Below are positions 36,301 to 45,612 of a DNA stretch of 64,000 nt, piece by piece. The stretch lies in assembly GCA_963780805.1 (NCBI GenBank), contig CAWADP010000009.1, forward strand, positions 992,001-1,056,000, written 5' to 3'. The translations under genes and the position numbers were made by a program. Position 1 is the stretch's first letter. Every line of letters begins with the position of its first letter. The stretch is from JASHVB01 sp963780805 (GTDB taxonomy: Bacteria; Pseudomonadota; Alphaproteobacteria; Acetobacterales; Acetobacteraceae). A model generated the notes under the pieces. The model was not told where the DNA came from and searched no databases. It saw only the letters and a list, made by a program, of their open reading frames with translations.

Positions 36301-37677
36301 TCAACGTGGCGTCGCCAGGTAGTCCGCCTGACGTCCGGGCGACGTTTCCTGAATAATCGTCACATCATAACCCAGAGCGGCGAAAAAGCTGTGAAACTTC
36401 TCCAGCGAAGCCCCATGCCGGGCACCCAGATCTCGCTCCCATTCGAAGAGAACGGTTGGGCCGCAGCGCCGGATGGTCTGTTCCGCGCCCTGGAGTACTC
36501 GCAAGTCAGCACCCTGCGCATCCACCTTGATGATTGCCACCTCATTGAGACACAGCGCGTCGATGGTAATCGCTCGAACTTCCTCAAGCTGGCCGTCGAT
36601 CGGCGCGAATGTGAGCGCCGCCGCATTTGATATGTGGTCGTAGTCCGGCTGTCCATCAACCAACGGCACAGCTACCTCCTGCCACTCCGCCGGTGCCAGC
36701 CGCATGGAACCTGGTTGATCGTAAAGTGCCAGATTCCTGGCAATCACATTGGTGCACCCGTTCAGCGCAAGGTTGCCGCAAAGAAGGTGATAAACACCCC
36801 TCTGAGGCTCGAATGCGTAGACTGAATCAAAGCAGCGGGACATGGTAATCGTATGTATTCCAATATAGGCGCCCACATCTATGGCCACGCTACCCGACCG
36901 AGACACCTGCTCGATGGCCACGCGGACGTGAGGCTCCCACTCCTGTCCGTCAGCGACCCGGCGTCCGATGTGGTCGTGCTGGCGGACAAGGAGATGAGTT
37001 CCGGATACATAGGGTACGAGCAGGAGATTGCCCTGCCCCAAAGTGACCCTGTCGCCCGGATGCAGCGATCTTCCCCGCACAAGCGTATCGATGCGCTCAC
37101 CAAGCATCTGGACCGATGCGTGGACGTCGTGGCGCAACGACGCGAAAGAGGGGTTGACTTGGTCTACACGCTCACCAAGCATCTGGACGGATGCGTCGAC
37201 GTCGTGGCGCAACGACGCGAAAGAGGTGTTGACTTGGTCTACACGCTCACCAAGCATCTGGACGGACCCACGGATGTCTTGCTCCAAGGAATCGAAACGT
37301 TGGTCAAATGCGCTAAGACGCGCGATGACATCTTCCACCCGCTTCTCGTTCTCTGCGGCTTCGTCCTCAAGCCCGGCAAGACGATGTGCCGCCGCCATGA
37401 TATCCTTCCGCGTGCCTCCCATCTCGGTTCGCAGATTCGCTAACTCGGTTTGCCAGCGCTGATCGATTTCTGTCTCACGCTGCTGATCGATCTCCGTCTC
37501 GCGCTGAAACCGCTGGCCGTCCTCCGCCGCAAAAGCCTGCAGCCGCTGGTCAATTTCTACGCTGGTACCTTCGAAATAAGGCACCAGCAGTCGCCATACC
37601 AATGATCGGAGCGGGTTGGTGAGCCAGGCCTTGCGGGTCGTCGATATGCCGCGCGCCTTGATGCGGCCAAGATCCAT
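36301..37677 (-). CDS. FkbM-family methyltransferase with coiled coil and 25-residue repeats
   Basis: The 458-residue protein has three parts. Residues 1-35 (MDLGRIKARG, then RKAWLTNPLRSLVWRLLVPYF) match the N terminus of the methyltransferase at 33935-34843. Residues about 40-200 are a charged coiled coil, including three near-identical 25-residue units (SVQMLGERVDQVN, SFASLRHDV). The C-terminal about 250 residues are an FkbM methyltransferase (AIDVGAYIGIHTITMSRCF, EPQRGVYHLLCGNLALNG, IIKVDAQGADLRVLQGAE). FkbM enzymes O-methylate sugars. AGAGGAG before the ATG at 37677 supports the start. The gene is intact. The coiled coil may set the length of, or dock, a glycan-modifying complex, which is inference. 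Confidence 0.75.
   Translation of the reverse strand: MDLGRIKARGISTTRKAWLTNPLRSLVWRLLVPYFEGTSVEIDQRLQAFAAEDGQRFQRETEIDQQRETEIDQRWQTELANLRTEMGGTRKDIMAAAHRLAGLEDEAAENEKRVEDVIARLSAFDQRFDSLEQDIRGSVQMLGERVDQVNTSFASLRHDVDASVQMLGERVDQVNPSFASLRHDVHASVQMLGERIDTLVRGRSLHPGDRVTLGQGNLLLVPYVSGTHLLVRQHDHIGRRVADGQEWEPHVRVAIEQVSRSGSVAIDVGAYIGIHTITMSRCFDSVYAFEPQRGVYHLLCGNLALNGCTNVIARNLALYDQPGSMRLAPAEWQEVAVPLVDGQPDYDHISNAAALTFAPIDGQLEEVRAITIDALCLNEVAIIKVDAQGADLRVLQGAEQTIRRCGPTVLFEWERDLGARHGASLEKFHSFFAALGYDVTIIQETSPGRQADYLATPR
37102..37270 (-). repeat. 75-base tandem repeat in the FkbM-like gene
   Basis: Two full units (about 37102-37176 and 37177-37251) and a partial third share CTCACCAAGCATCTGGAC on the plus strand. 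They encode 25 residues each in the coiled coil. Copies differ at only a few bases, so the repeat number may vary between strains. Confidence 0.8.
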
Positions 37678-37694
37678 TTGGTTTTCTCCTCTAG

Positions 37695-38954
37695 TCAGCC
37701 GAAGCGAAGGCTGACGGACAGGTTGTGCTTCAGGAAGGCGAGAAGCGGTAGCGCCGGGTCATCAGCCGTCGCAAGACGCCATGGCTTCGCGTGCTCGGTC
37801 AATGCGAATTCGATCCGGTGCAGGCAGCGATCGAACGACAGGTCGGATAATATCATGCGCCGTCCGGCGCGTCCTATCTGGCCATATCCACCGTGTTGGC
37901 GGCAACCCAGATCATGGAATTCACCAACGCGTCGACCGTGCGCTCGATCTTGATACAATGAACACCGTCGACCAGCCGCTCGGCCGTACCACAGTTGCGG
38001 GTAATAATCGGAGGCGTCTCGCACCCGGCGGCCTCCAGCGGAGCAAAAGGAAAGGGGTCTCGCTCCCACGTCGGGCAAAGAAATGCGTCGTAGGCCGCAT
38101 ACGACGCCACCAATTCCGCCTGAGACCGAGGGCCAAGGAAGCGAACGCGGTCCTGCACTTGCAGGGTTCTGGCCATGTCCGTATAGTATGGCAACTCGCC
38201 ATCCCCGAACACGTCCACGGAAAAATTTATACCCTCTGCCTTCAAGCGCACACTAGCTTGTAGAACGAGATCGATCCCCTTGTGCGTCGCCACCCTCCCC
38301 GCCATCACGAAACGCGCTTGCCCATTCCGCAGATATGGCTCATGCGGCGTCGCATGAGAGACATCAGCCCAACCCGCGACGATATCAGCTCCTTGCGGAA
38401 ACGTAACGCCTCCGACCGAACTCTACTTCGTCGAGAAGGTGCTGACTTACCGAGAGAATTCGGGCCCGGGCGTAAAATGCGCTCCCCTGTGCACCGAAGA
38501 GTCCGAGTACTATGCTGGGAGTATTGGTGGTGATGTCAACAGGAACCCGATCACCCAAATGGAGAGCCCACGGAACTCCGATGCAGTTAAGAAGGTCCAT
38601 CATGGCAAGACCCCCAATCCCGGTCGGATTCCATACATAAACTATGTCGGGACGAAACTCACGTATGCTGTTCAGCAGCTTCATCGTATTCGCGTAAGAG
38701 GAGCATATGGCACTATGAAGGTCGCGATCGTATACAGTGACGTTTTCGCTCCTATGAGGTATCCATATATGCAAATCCAGGCAGCGATGCACCCAGGGTG
38801 GCGTAGCCGTTCGCTGCGGAAGATGACACCAGGTTGTGAGCACGCGAACCTCGTGCCCTCGCTCCCTCATTCCCTGCGCGACGTTCGAACAGGCGAGTTC
38901 GTAGCCACCGATGATAACTGGCGGATACAGATTCGTGATGATAAGAATTCGCAT
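37695..38954 (-). CDS. Glycosyltransferase, GT4 family (two frameshifts)
   Basis: The product of about 419 residues begins MRILIITNLYPPVIIGGYE, a classic GT-B N terminus, and continues with RPDIVYVWNPTGIGG. Removing one base near 38417 joins it to RFVMAGRVATHKGIDLVLQA, LDVFGDGELPYY-like and AFLCPTWERDPFPFAPLEAAGCETPPI (donor-binding domain; E-x7-E partly kept). Adding one base near 37882 restores a C-terminal tail ending at 37695. One insertion and one deletion leave the total length divisible by three. It is followed immediately, in gene order, by the FkbM-like gene. Sugar specificity is unknown. Confidence 0.75.
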
Positions 38955-38956
38955 TG

Positions 38957-40115
38957 TTACAGCGAAGCCTGGTGTTCTGCCAAGATGGACCTGTAGAATG
39001 CCGCCAGACGTTCGCCAATCGGCTCCATACCATGGTTCCTGACAACGTGGGACCGCGCGAGCGGGCCTGCGATGGCCGTCGGCCAAGTATCGTCCAAGAC
39101 CTCGCGCAGTATAGCGGACAGCTCATGTTCTCCAGAAAAAACGCGGCCAAACCGGCGATCGGGGACGAGCTCCGGCAAGGCGCCTGTGTCCGATACCGCG
39201 ACGGGAAGGCCACACGCCATAGCCTCCAACGTGGTCAATCCCATTAGCTCCGACTTGACAATCGTATTCCCATATATGTCCCGCGCTGTCGAGGCTTGGA
39301 CGAACAGGCCGCTGGCACGGTACAATTCAAGAAGTCTCTCGTCGTTCGCATCCTCGATAAACGTCACGTCCTTGCCAACCGCCATTTCGCGCAGCAGCCG
39401 AGAGTATGGTTCATGGTACACTCGGCCGACAATAGTTAACCGCAACCCGGAGGGCAAGGCAGCTATGACGCGGTCGATTCCTTTGTGCGGCATGATCCGG
39501 TTGACGCATAGTACCATCCGCCGGTCACGCAACGTTCCTACTGTTGGCGAAAAACGCTCTGTGTCCACTGGACCAATAAGCACTTCGTGCGGCCCGCTGA
39601 AAAATTTGTCGATCAGACTGTGTGCATAGGACGATATCGATATGACGCCATTCAGCAGCTCAATGCACCGTCCGTTGGTCATCAATGCATTCTCGCCGCC
39701 ACCAAGGTCCGTACCCACGGATGGAATACCAAGGGAACGCACAATGGCAAGACTATAGGCGCCAAATAGCGTCAGTGACTGATGCACGTGGACCAGATCG
39801 AAGCCAGAAAGCTCCTTCCAAAACGCGGCAGAATACGCGTTCGGATCCCCCAACAAGGTTGACTCGTTACGCATCACTCGGATCGGAATACCGCCCTGCT
39901 CAAAAAGACCGTCCTCAGGTCCTAAGGCGAATATACACTGTTCGAATCCTGCCACAGTCCGTAGCGCCTCTGCTACATAGTGGACATAGCGTTCTCCCCC
40001 GCCTATGTAGGAACGTGGAGAGAGAGTACGCGGGAGTGAGATGGGCGACATGCAGGGGCTTCGGCAACCGCGAACTCCATGAAAGGCTATCCATGGTGGA
40101 CGCTACCTTGATCAT
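38957..40115 (-). CDS. Glycosyltransferase, GT4 family (one frameshift near the 5' end)
   Basis: Residues after the break are complete GT-B: IGGGERYVHYVAEAL, FDLVHVHQSLTLFGAYS, GIPSVGTDLGGGE, LCVNRIMPHKGIDRVIAALP, and the donor motif VKSELMGLTTLEAMACGLPVAVSDTGALPE. The start is at 40115 (or 40094) in another frame, which reads PLHVAHLTPAYSLS. Removing one base in the CTCTCTC run near 40020 joins the two as AYSL-PRSYIGGGER. A caller that ignores this would start at 40051 and lose about 20 residues. The stop lies two bases before the next gene's ATG at 38954, so the two are one unit. Confidence 0.8.
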
Positions 40116-40268
40116 TTGCCGGATGCAAGATCATGCCGGTACGGCAGTGCCGTCATGTTATTCCGATACCGACTCGGCGGAAAGCAGTGCAATTGGCATA
40201 TAAAAGCGGAACAGCCCATGCCTGCCGGCCATGACACAATGGCAACGCAAACCCCGGGCACCACGCCC

Positions 40269-41417
40269 TCACATGGCCGATCGCCCAAACAATGCGCGCA
40301 GCATCCGCCCCGGGCGCCGTACCGCGCGCAGCGGGCCCGTCACTCGCCACGACGTCGAGCGATAGACCTGCTCCAGCATGTGCTGAAGCTGCTGCACCTG
40401 CCTGCCGTCGAGGTCGGATCGCACCGTGAGATCGGCTTGCCGCACGGTGATCTCTTCCAACTGCGCCGCCAGGCAGCGCCCGCGTTCCTGCATGGCCCGC
40501 AGCTCCATCCGGGCGTTCTCCAGGTCCGTCGCGTAAGCCTCGGCCTCCAGTCCGACACGGCGGAATTGCTTGTTGACGGCAGCATGAGCCTCCGCCTGCT
40601 TCGCCAGTTCCGCTTGCAGGGCCGCCGCGTAGGATTCCGCCCGCTGATTTGAGACGTCCAGGGCCGCTATCCGGGTCTTCGCATTCTCCAGCCCCCACGT
40701 TGCCAGGTGCAGACGATAGGTCTCGAAATGATCGAACACGTTGGGCGGCCGGTCGAACGCATCGGGCGGCGGCTGGAAATCGCGTTCCACGTAATAGTCG
40801 TTCAGCCCGTCGAAATAGACCCGCCGGTAGCCCGGCTCCGCCAGGAAGGGCGCGACGAGGTCCGAGCGGCGGCACGGCGATTCCGGAAAGGTCGCCTCCA
40901 CCAGGATCACCTTCGGCCGGAAGCGCCGCCAATCGTTGGACGACAGGACCCTCATTTCGAAGCCTTCGACATCCACCTTGAGCAGATCGATGTCGCGCAC
41001 CGAGGCGGCTTCGAGAACGCCGCGCAGCGACACCGTGTCCACCATGCGGCGAACCAGTTCAAAGCCCTGCGCCGCCGCCCGGTCGGCCATCTCCGGATCG
41101 CACGTCGAAAGTCCTGTTCCGACGACCTCATGATAGACCGTGCGCGCGGAAGCATCGCTGACGGCGGCGTTGATGTTGCGGTCCTCGGGCCGCTGCGCGA
41201 CCAGCTCCCGATAGAATCCGGTATTGGGCTCGATGTTGATGCCGCGCCAACCGCGGTCGTACAAGGCCTTGGTGTCGTTTTCATAGACCGGATGGGCGGC
41301 GCCCACATCGACGAAAAATCCGCTGCCCTGCCCGTGGAACAATCGGTGCAGGATGACGTCCTCACAGTTGGCGCTGTAGGAAATGAAGGGCGGTGCGGCA
41401 GCGGACATGGTCGTCAT
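40269..41417 (-). CDS. FkbM-family methyltransferase with C-terminal coiled coil
   Basis: The 382-residue protein has an FkbM methyltransferase domain first (YSANCEDVILHRLF, FFVDVGAAHPVYENDTKALYDRGW, IDLLKVDVEGFEMRVLSSNDW, residues about 12-215), then about 120 residues of coiled coil and the tail STSWRVTGPLRAVRR. That tail is common in proteins of polysaccharide loci, often linking to glycosyltransferases. It would methylate a sugar hydroxyl. Its ATG overlaps the stop of the upstream glycosyltransferase (ATGA, 41414-41417). The order of domains is the reverse of that in the FkbM protein at 36301. The gene is intact. Confidence 0.8.
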   Translation of the reverse strand: MTTMSAAAPPFISYSANCEDVILHRLFHGQGSGFFVDVGAAHPVYENDTKALYDRGWRGINIEPNTGFYRELVAQRPEDRNINAAVSDASARTVYHEVVGTGLSTCDPEMADRAAAQGFELVRRMVDTVSLRGVLEAASVRDIDLLKVDVEGFEMRVLSSNDWRRFRPKVILVEATFPESPCRRSDLVAPFLAEPGYRRVYFDGLNDYYVERDFQPPPDAFDRPPNVFDHFETYRLHLATWGLENAKTRIAALDVSNQRAESYAAALQAELAKQAEAHAAVNKQFRRVGLEAEAYATDLENARMELRAMQERGRCLAAQLEEITVRQADLTVRSDLDGRQVQQLQHMLEQVYRSTSWRVTGPLRAVRRPGRMLRALFGRSAM

Positions 41418-43789
41418 GCTCCCGGGAGCGAGGGGACCAGAAGCCGCAGCCGTGCGGCCTGGGCCCGTCCCACGGCCTCCCGGCTGTGATGCCGCCGCAG
41501 GTGGGCGGATGCCGCGGCCACCAGCGGTGCAGCCCGGGCGGGGTCGTCACAGAGCCTGCGCATCAGCCACGCCGCGTGCGCCACATTGGGATCCGCCCAG
41601 AGCTGGCCGTCGGGAAACGGATAATCGGCGTCGCGCACGGGCACCAGTTCATAGCCAACCGGGTAGCCGGTCGTTTCGCTGACCAGTTCCTGCGTCGCGG
41701 AATAATCGGTCGCGATCACCGGCTTGTGCAGCAGCATCGCCTCGGCGGCCAGCAGGCCCAATCCTTCGCTCCGATGCAGCGAGACGACGGCGTCCATCAT
41801 GGCGATCAGCCCCAGCGTTTCGCCGCGGCTCAGCGTCGCGTCGATCAGGACGATGTCCGCGTCGCCGTCGATTTCCTGACGCAGCGCCGCCAGTTTGTCC
41901 GGCACCAGGGCGCCGTTCATGGTCTTCAACACCAAGCCCGCGTGGCCGCACCGTGGGAAGGCGGCACGGAAGGCGGCGATCGCGCCGGAAGGATTCTTGC
42001 GCGCGGCAAACGAGAGAAAGTCGAACGCGTAAAAGAACAGAAAGCGGTCCTCCGGCAGACCGAAGCGAGCGCGGGGCAGCGGCGCGGGCGAGGGAATCTC
42101 GATCGCCACCGGCATGTGGATGACCGGCTTGTTCAGCCGGCCCGCAAGCGAGGCCTGGATGAACCGGCTGGGTGCCCAGATCTCGTCCATGTCGTCGAAT
42201 TGCGACAGCCACGCGGTGGGAAAGCGACTGAGTTCCCAGAACGGGATGTTGATCCGCACCGCGTCATGGCGCAGCGCGCGGCGCGTGTGGGCGACGACGG
42301 CGGTGAGCTGGTCGGCGTTGACGTTGAAGATCTGCACCGGGGCGGTGCCGGTGTCGCGCAGGAGGTGCACGCAGCTTCGGTCATCGCGCTGTGCCGCGAC
42401 GTTCAGCGCCACGTCGCAGCCCTCGACGGTCATTCCGCTTGCCGACAGCGTCAGCAGCGTCTGCCGGCCGACTTCGCCCACGCCGCTGGCGGTACACAGA
42501 TAGCCGACCGTGGTGACGTCGGCGTGGGACCGGCGGCTGGCGATGGCCGGCACAACGCGTGGCTGATGCCGCCCCAGGCGGGCCGCGGCAGGCTGTACCA
42601 GCCGGAGATCCAACCTCAGCTCGTTGGCGGCGTGCATGACGAACCAATCCACCAGTTCGCGCACATGCGCCGGCTGGGTCAGGTCCAAACGCGCCGAGAG
42701 GCTGGGAAAGCGGCCGTGCAGGAACTTCATGAAGTTGGTGACGACGCAGGCGGGCTGCCGTGCGGCGCCGGGCCAGGGCTGGTCCAGGAAACGCTCGTAG
42801 GTCGTGAAGGGATCGTCCGGCCAATACTTGTGCCACTCACGGAACATCTGCCGAACCAGCGGGTGGATCGCCGTGCCCGATTCGAAACGGCCATAGGCGT
42901 AGAGGCCGCGGGGGATACTCCCATCGCCGTGCGCACACACCCTGGCTGCATGGGCGGCGGCGATGCGGCGCAATGGCTCCGGCATGGTGCCGTCGAATCC
43001 GGGGTCGTATTTCGACAGCCGGTCCGGCGCGCGCGGATCGAAGCCACTGTAATGGAAGAACGTCAGCTTTCTGCCATCCACCGTCCAGCCCTCGCCGTCC
43101 TGCTCCAGCCGGCGCTGCCGCAGATTCCAATAGGCGACATTCAGCGTGGTGTCGTGCGAGATATGCGCGTGCGGCGCGAAGGCCGGCACCAGGTCGATGA
43201 ACTTCTGATCGACGAAGATGCCTGCTTCCTGCGCGCTGATGCACTGGAAGCGCAGGCGGCGCGCCCACCAGTCCACGATCCGGCTGGATTCCTCGCCGCG
43301 TGAAATGCCGATGAAGCCGAGGTTGTAGATCCCCGCACGCATGATGGTGATGTCGTTCGGATGGCCGTCTCCTTCGCTTGGAGCGCACAGATGCGGGGTG
43401 AGGAAGAAGGATGCACCAGACGTCAGCCGTTCCACCGCCTCATGCAGCGGCTGAAAAATTTCAATATCAGGATCGAAATACAGGGCGACGTCGTACTCCA
43501 GCTCCTCGAGCAGGTATCGAAACATGTACGGCTTGACGGCGGTGTTCAGTTCCATGATGTCGTAGCGGAAGCTGAAGTTGCGAAAATCCGGAATGGGCAG
43601 GTACTCTGCCTCCACCACGGTCCAGCCGGGACCATAAACGTCCGGCACATCTGGTATCCGATCCACGAGGCAAACGAACAACTGGGCTTCGGGGTGATGG
43701 CGGCATGCGGTTTCCAGGAACGTGCGCGCGGACGGCAGATAGTTGTTAGAGCAGATCGTGAAGATGGCCAGGCGGCACGAGCTGGTCAT
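41414..43789 (-). CDS. Two-domain glycosyltransferase (GT-A-like plus GT4)
   Basis: The 791-residue protein has an N-terminal GT-A-like domain that begins AIFTICSNNYLPSARTFLE and carries the acidic metal motif ALYFDPDIEIF (residues about 100-110). From about residue 430 it has a GT-B domain (VGYLCTASGVGEVGRQTLL, FDDMDEIWAPSRFIQ, LHRSEGLGLLAAEAMLLHKPVIATD with the E-x7-E signature). Two catalytic domains in one chain suggest sequential addition of two sugars. It is the first gene of the minus-strand glycan run, so the run's promoter should lie upstream of 43789. It is coupled to the FkbM gene by a four-base overlap. Intact frame. Confidence 0.8.
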   Translation of the reverse strand: MTSSCRLAIFTICSNNYLPSARTFLETACRHHPEAQLFVCLVDRIPDVPDVYGPGWTVVEAEYLPIPDFRNFSFRYDIMELNTAVKPYMFRYLLEELEYDVALYFDPDIEIFQPLHEAVERLTSGASFFLTPHLCAPSEGDGHPNDITIMRAGIYNLGFIGISRGEESSRIVDWWARRLRFQCISAQEAGIFVDQKFIDLVPAFAPHAHISHDTTLNVAYWNLRQRRLEQDGEGWTVDGRKLTFFHYSGFDPRAPDRLSKYDPGFDGTMPEPLRRIAAAHAARVCAHGDGSIPRGLYAYGRFESGTAIHPLVRQMFREWHKYWPDDPFTTYERFLDQPWPGAARQPACVVTNFMKFLHGRFPSLSARLDLTQPAHVRELVDWFVMHAANELRLDLRLVQPAAARLGRHQPRVVPAIASRRSHADVTTVGYLCTASGVGEVGRQTLLTLSASGMTVEGCDVALNVAAQRDDRSCVHLLRDTGTAPVQIFNVNADQLTAVVAHTRRALRHDAVRINIPFWELSRFPTAWLSQFDDMDEIWAPSRFIQASLAGRLNKPVIHMPVAIEIPSPAPLPRARFGLPEDRFLFFYAFDFLSFAARKNPSGAIAAFRAAFPRCGHAGLVLKTMNGALVPDKLAALRQEIDGDADIVLIDATLSRGETLGLIAMMDAVVSLHRSEGLGLLAAEAMLLHKPVIATDYSATQELVSETTGYPVGYELVPVRDADYPFPDGQLWADPNVAHAAWLMRRLCDDPARAAPLVAAASAHLRRHHSREAVGRAQAARLRLLVPSLPGA

Positions 43790-44102
43790 TGGCAGTGCCT
43801 CGCAGGCATGGCGGCGGCTCAGCGGCGGACCGGGTACGGGACACGCTTCTCATGCTCTGCCAAAAGCAGCGCTGGCCCCGTGTCAGCCATAGGCTGGCCT
43901 CCAACCATGATGAATTAGAAGGTCGAGGACGAATTATGTGGGAAAAACTCTCAACGCAAAGTTAATGCCGCATGCGCGGCAGCGCGGTGGGTAGCTGGCT
44001 GGGGCGCAGCGAAGAAAGCCAAGATACTCCCCTCCCACAAGGGGCCGGGGGAGGGGAGTTCTGATCTTTCCCTCCTTCTCTTCCCTACCCCCCTTCTCTT
44101 CC
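43790..44102. other. Intergenic region upstream of the glycan run, with a strong hairpin
   Basis: ACTCCCCTCCC at 44026-44036 and GGGAGGGGAGT at 44049-44059 make a perfect 11-base stem, which reads as a terminator for ppx on the minus strand, followed there by ATCTTGGCTTTC. The rest should hold the promoter of the glycan run. A somewhat AT-richer stretch lies at 43905-43965. Confidence 0.5.
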
Positions 44103-45608
44103 CTACGCCGCCTGCGGCCGCGCCATCTCGGTCGCCGCCTCCAATCCGAGCGTTTGCGCCAGCCGGTCCAGCCGCCGCACCACGCTCTCGCCGGCGAACA
44201 CCCCGCTGTCCTCCTGCAGGCGCAGCAGCAACTGCCCACCACGCAGCAACAGCGCCGTGCTGGCTAGCAGGTCCGACGTGCCGGCGGACAGCGTATAGGC
44301 CAGCCGAAGCGCCACCCCCAGCACCTCGGCCCGGGCGGCGGTCGCCACGTCCAGCAGCAGCCGGGCAGGTCGCAGGAACTCGGCGTCGGTCTCGACCTCG
44401 TACCGCATCGCCGTGGTCAGCGCGAGGAACGCCCGCGCGTGGTGGTCCAGCCCGATCCCCGGCTGCCGCAGCACCCGCAGAAAGGCTTGCTCGGAGCGGA
44501 ACTCCGGGTGGTCGTGGCTGCCGATGTCGGACAGCCAACAGGCGGCCTCGCGCAGCCGGCGGGCGGCCGGCGTCTCGGCGGGAAAAAGGGGCGCCGTCCA
44601 ATCCAGCAGGGCGGGCGGCAGCGACGGGTCACGGCCCAGCCGCGCCGCCATCTCGCGCCCGGCGGCCAGCAGGGGGTCCTGGCGCCGCACCTCCTCCGGC
44701 AGGCGCTGCATGAACCAGCCCTCGCGCAGGCCGGATGCGCTGAACACCACCCGGCGCACGCCCGTCGCGCGCAGCAGCCGGCGCAGCACGGCGGCGGCGA
44801 AGGGCAGGTCGTCGATGCGCCGCCGCGGCATCGCCGGCAGCCGTTCCAAGGCGCGCCGCCCGGCGGTGGAGATCAGCCCGGCCAGGTCGCGCGCCTCCTC
44901 CCGGCCGATGGCGTAATGGTGCACCATCTGCAGCGGATAGCCGGTCTGCGCCATGTGGATGCGGGCCAGCGCGCGCCAAGCGCCACCCACCAGGTACAGA
45001 TCGGCGCCGGCGCCATCCCCCAGCCAGGGCACCTCCGCCATATCCGCCTCAGCGATGGCGCGGGCGCGGACCGGGTCGTCGTTGGAGCGCTCGGCCAGCC
45101 GGATCACCCCCAGCCGCAGCGTCTGCGATGCGCCGCGGGTGCCGGCCTCCAGCCGCACCACCTCCAGCGAGCCGCCGCCGATATCCGCCAGGATGCCGTC
45201 CGCGGTGGGAATGCCGCACAGCACGCCCTCGGCCGAGTATTCCGCCTCCTGCAACCCCGACAGCACCCGGATCGGCACGCCCGGCATGCGCTGGCCCAGC
45301 GCGGCGACGAAGTCCGGCCCGTTGCGGGCATCGCGCACCGCGGCAGTGGCAAGCACCTCGAACGGCTGCGCCCCCATGGCCCGCGCCACCGCGTGATAGC
45401 GGTTCAGGACGGTGAAGGCCTGCGCCATGCCATCGTCATTCAGCCGTCCAGTGGCGGACAGGCCGCGGCCGAGGCGCAGCACCGCTTTCTCGTTGAAGAT
45501 GCCGATCGGGTTGCGGCCATGCCCCTCGAACACCACCAGACGGACCGAGTTGGACCCCAGGTCCACCACACCGCAGCGCGGCAACTCGGCAAGCGCCGTA
45601 TAGGGCAT
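44103..45608 (-). CDS. ppx: Exopolyphosphatase (Ppx/GppA family)
   Basis: The 501-residue protein has the two ASKHA ATPase-fold phosphate loops, VVDLGSNSVRLVVFE (residues about 14-28) and ILADIGGGSLEVV (about 140), plus the C-terminal helical HD-like domain of long Ppx proteins. It releases phosphate from the ends of polyphosphate, or pppGpp. It starts four bases after the stop of ppk on the same strand, so synthesis and breakdown of polyphosphate are co-transcribed, as usual in this group. A hairpin at 44026-44059 probably ends the unit. Confidence 0.93.
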   Translation of the reverse strand: MPYTALAELPRCGVVDLGSNSVRLVVFEGHGRNPIGIFNEKAVLRLGRGLSATGRLNDDGMAQAFTVLNRYHAVARAMGAQPFEVLATAAVRDARNGPDFVAALGQRMPGVPIRVLSGLQEAEYSAEGVLCGIPTADGILADIGGGSLEVVRLEAGTRGASQTLRLGVIRLAERSNDDPVRARAIAEADMAEVPWLGDGAGADLYLVGGAWRALARIHMAQTGYPLQMVHHYAIGREEARDLAGLISTAGRRALERLPAMPRRRIDDLPFAAAVLRRLLRATGVRRVVFSASGLREGWFMQRLPEEVRRQDPLLAAGREMAARLGRDPSLPPALLDWTAPLFPAETPAARRLREAACWLSDIGSHDHPEFRSEQAFLRVLRQPGIGLDHHARAFLALTTAMRYEVETDAEFLRPARLLLDVATAARAEVLGVALRLAYTLSAGTSDLLASTALLLRGGQLLLRLQEDSGVFAGESVVRRLDRLAQTLGLEAATEMARPQAA

Positions 45609-45612
45609 GCGG

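Noticed and set aside
37102..37270. CRISPR-like array
   Set aside because: The repeats are directly adjacent without unique spacers, are in frame, and encode a coiled coil.
41393..43303. Long plus-strand reading frame of 636 codons
   Set aside because: It lies opposite the two-domain glycosyltransferase, which has clear motifs. In high-GC DNA such antisense frames arise by chance.
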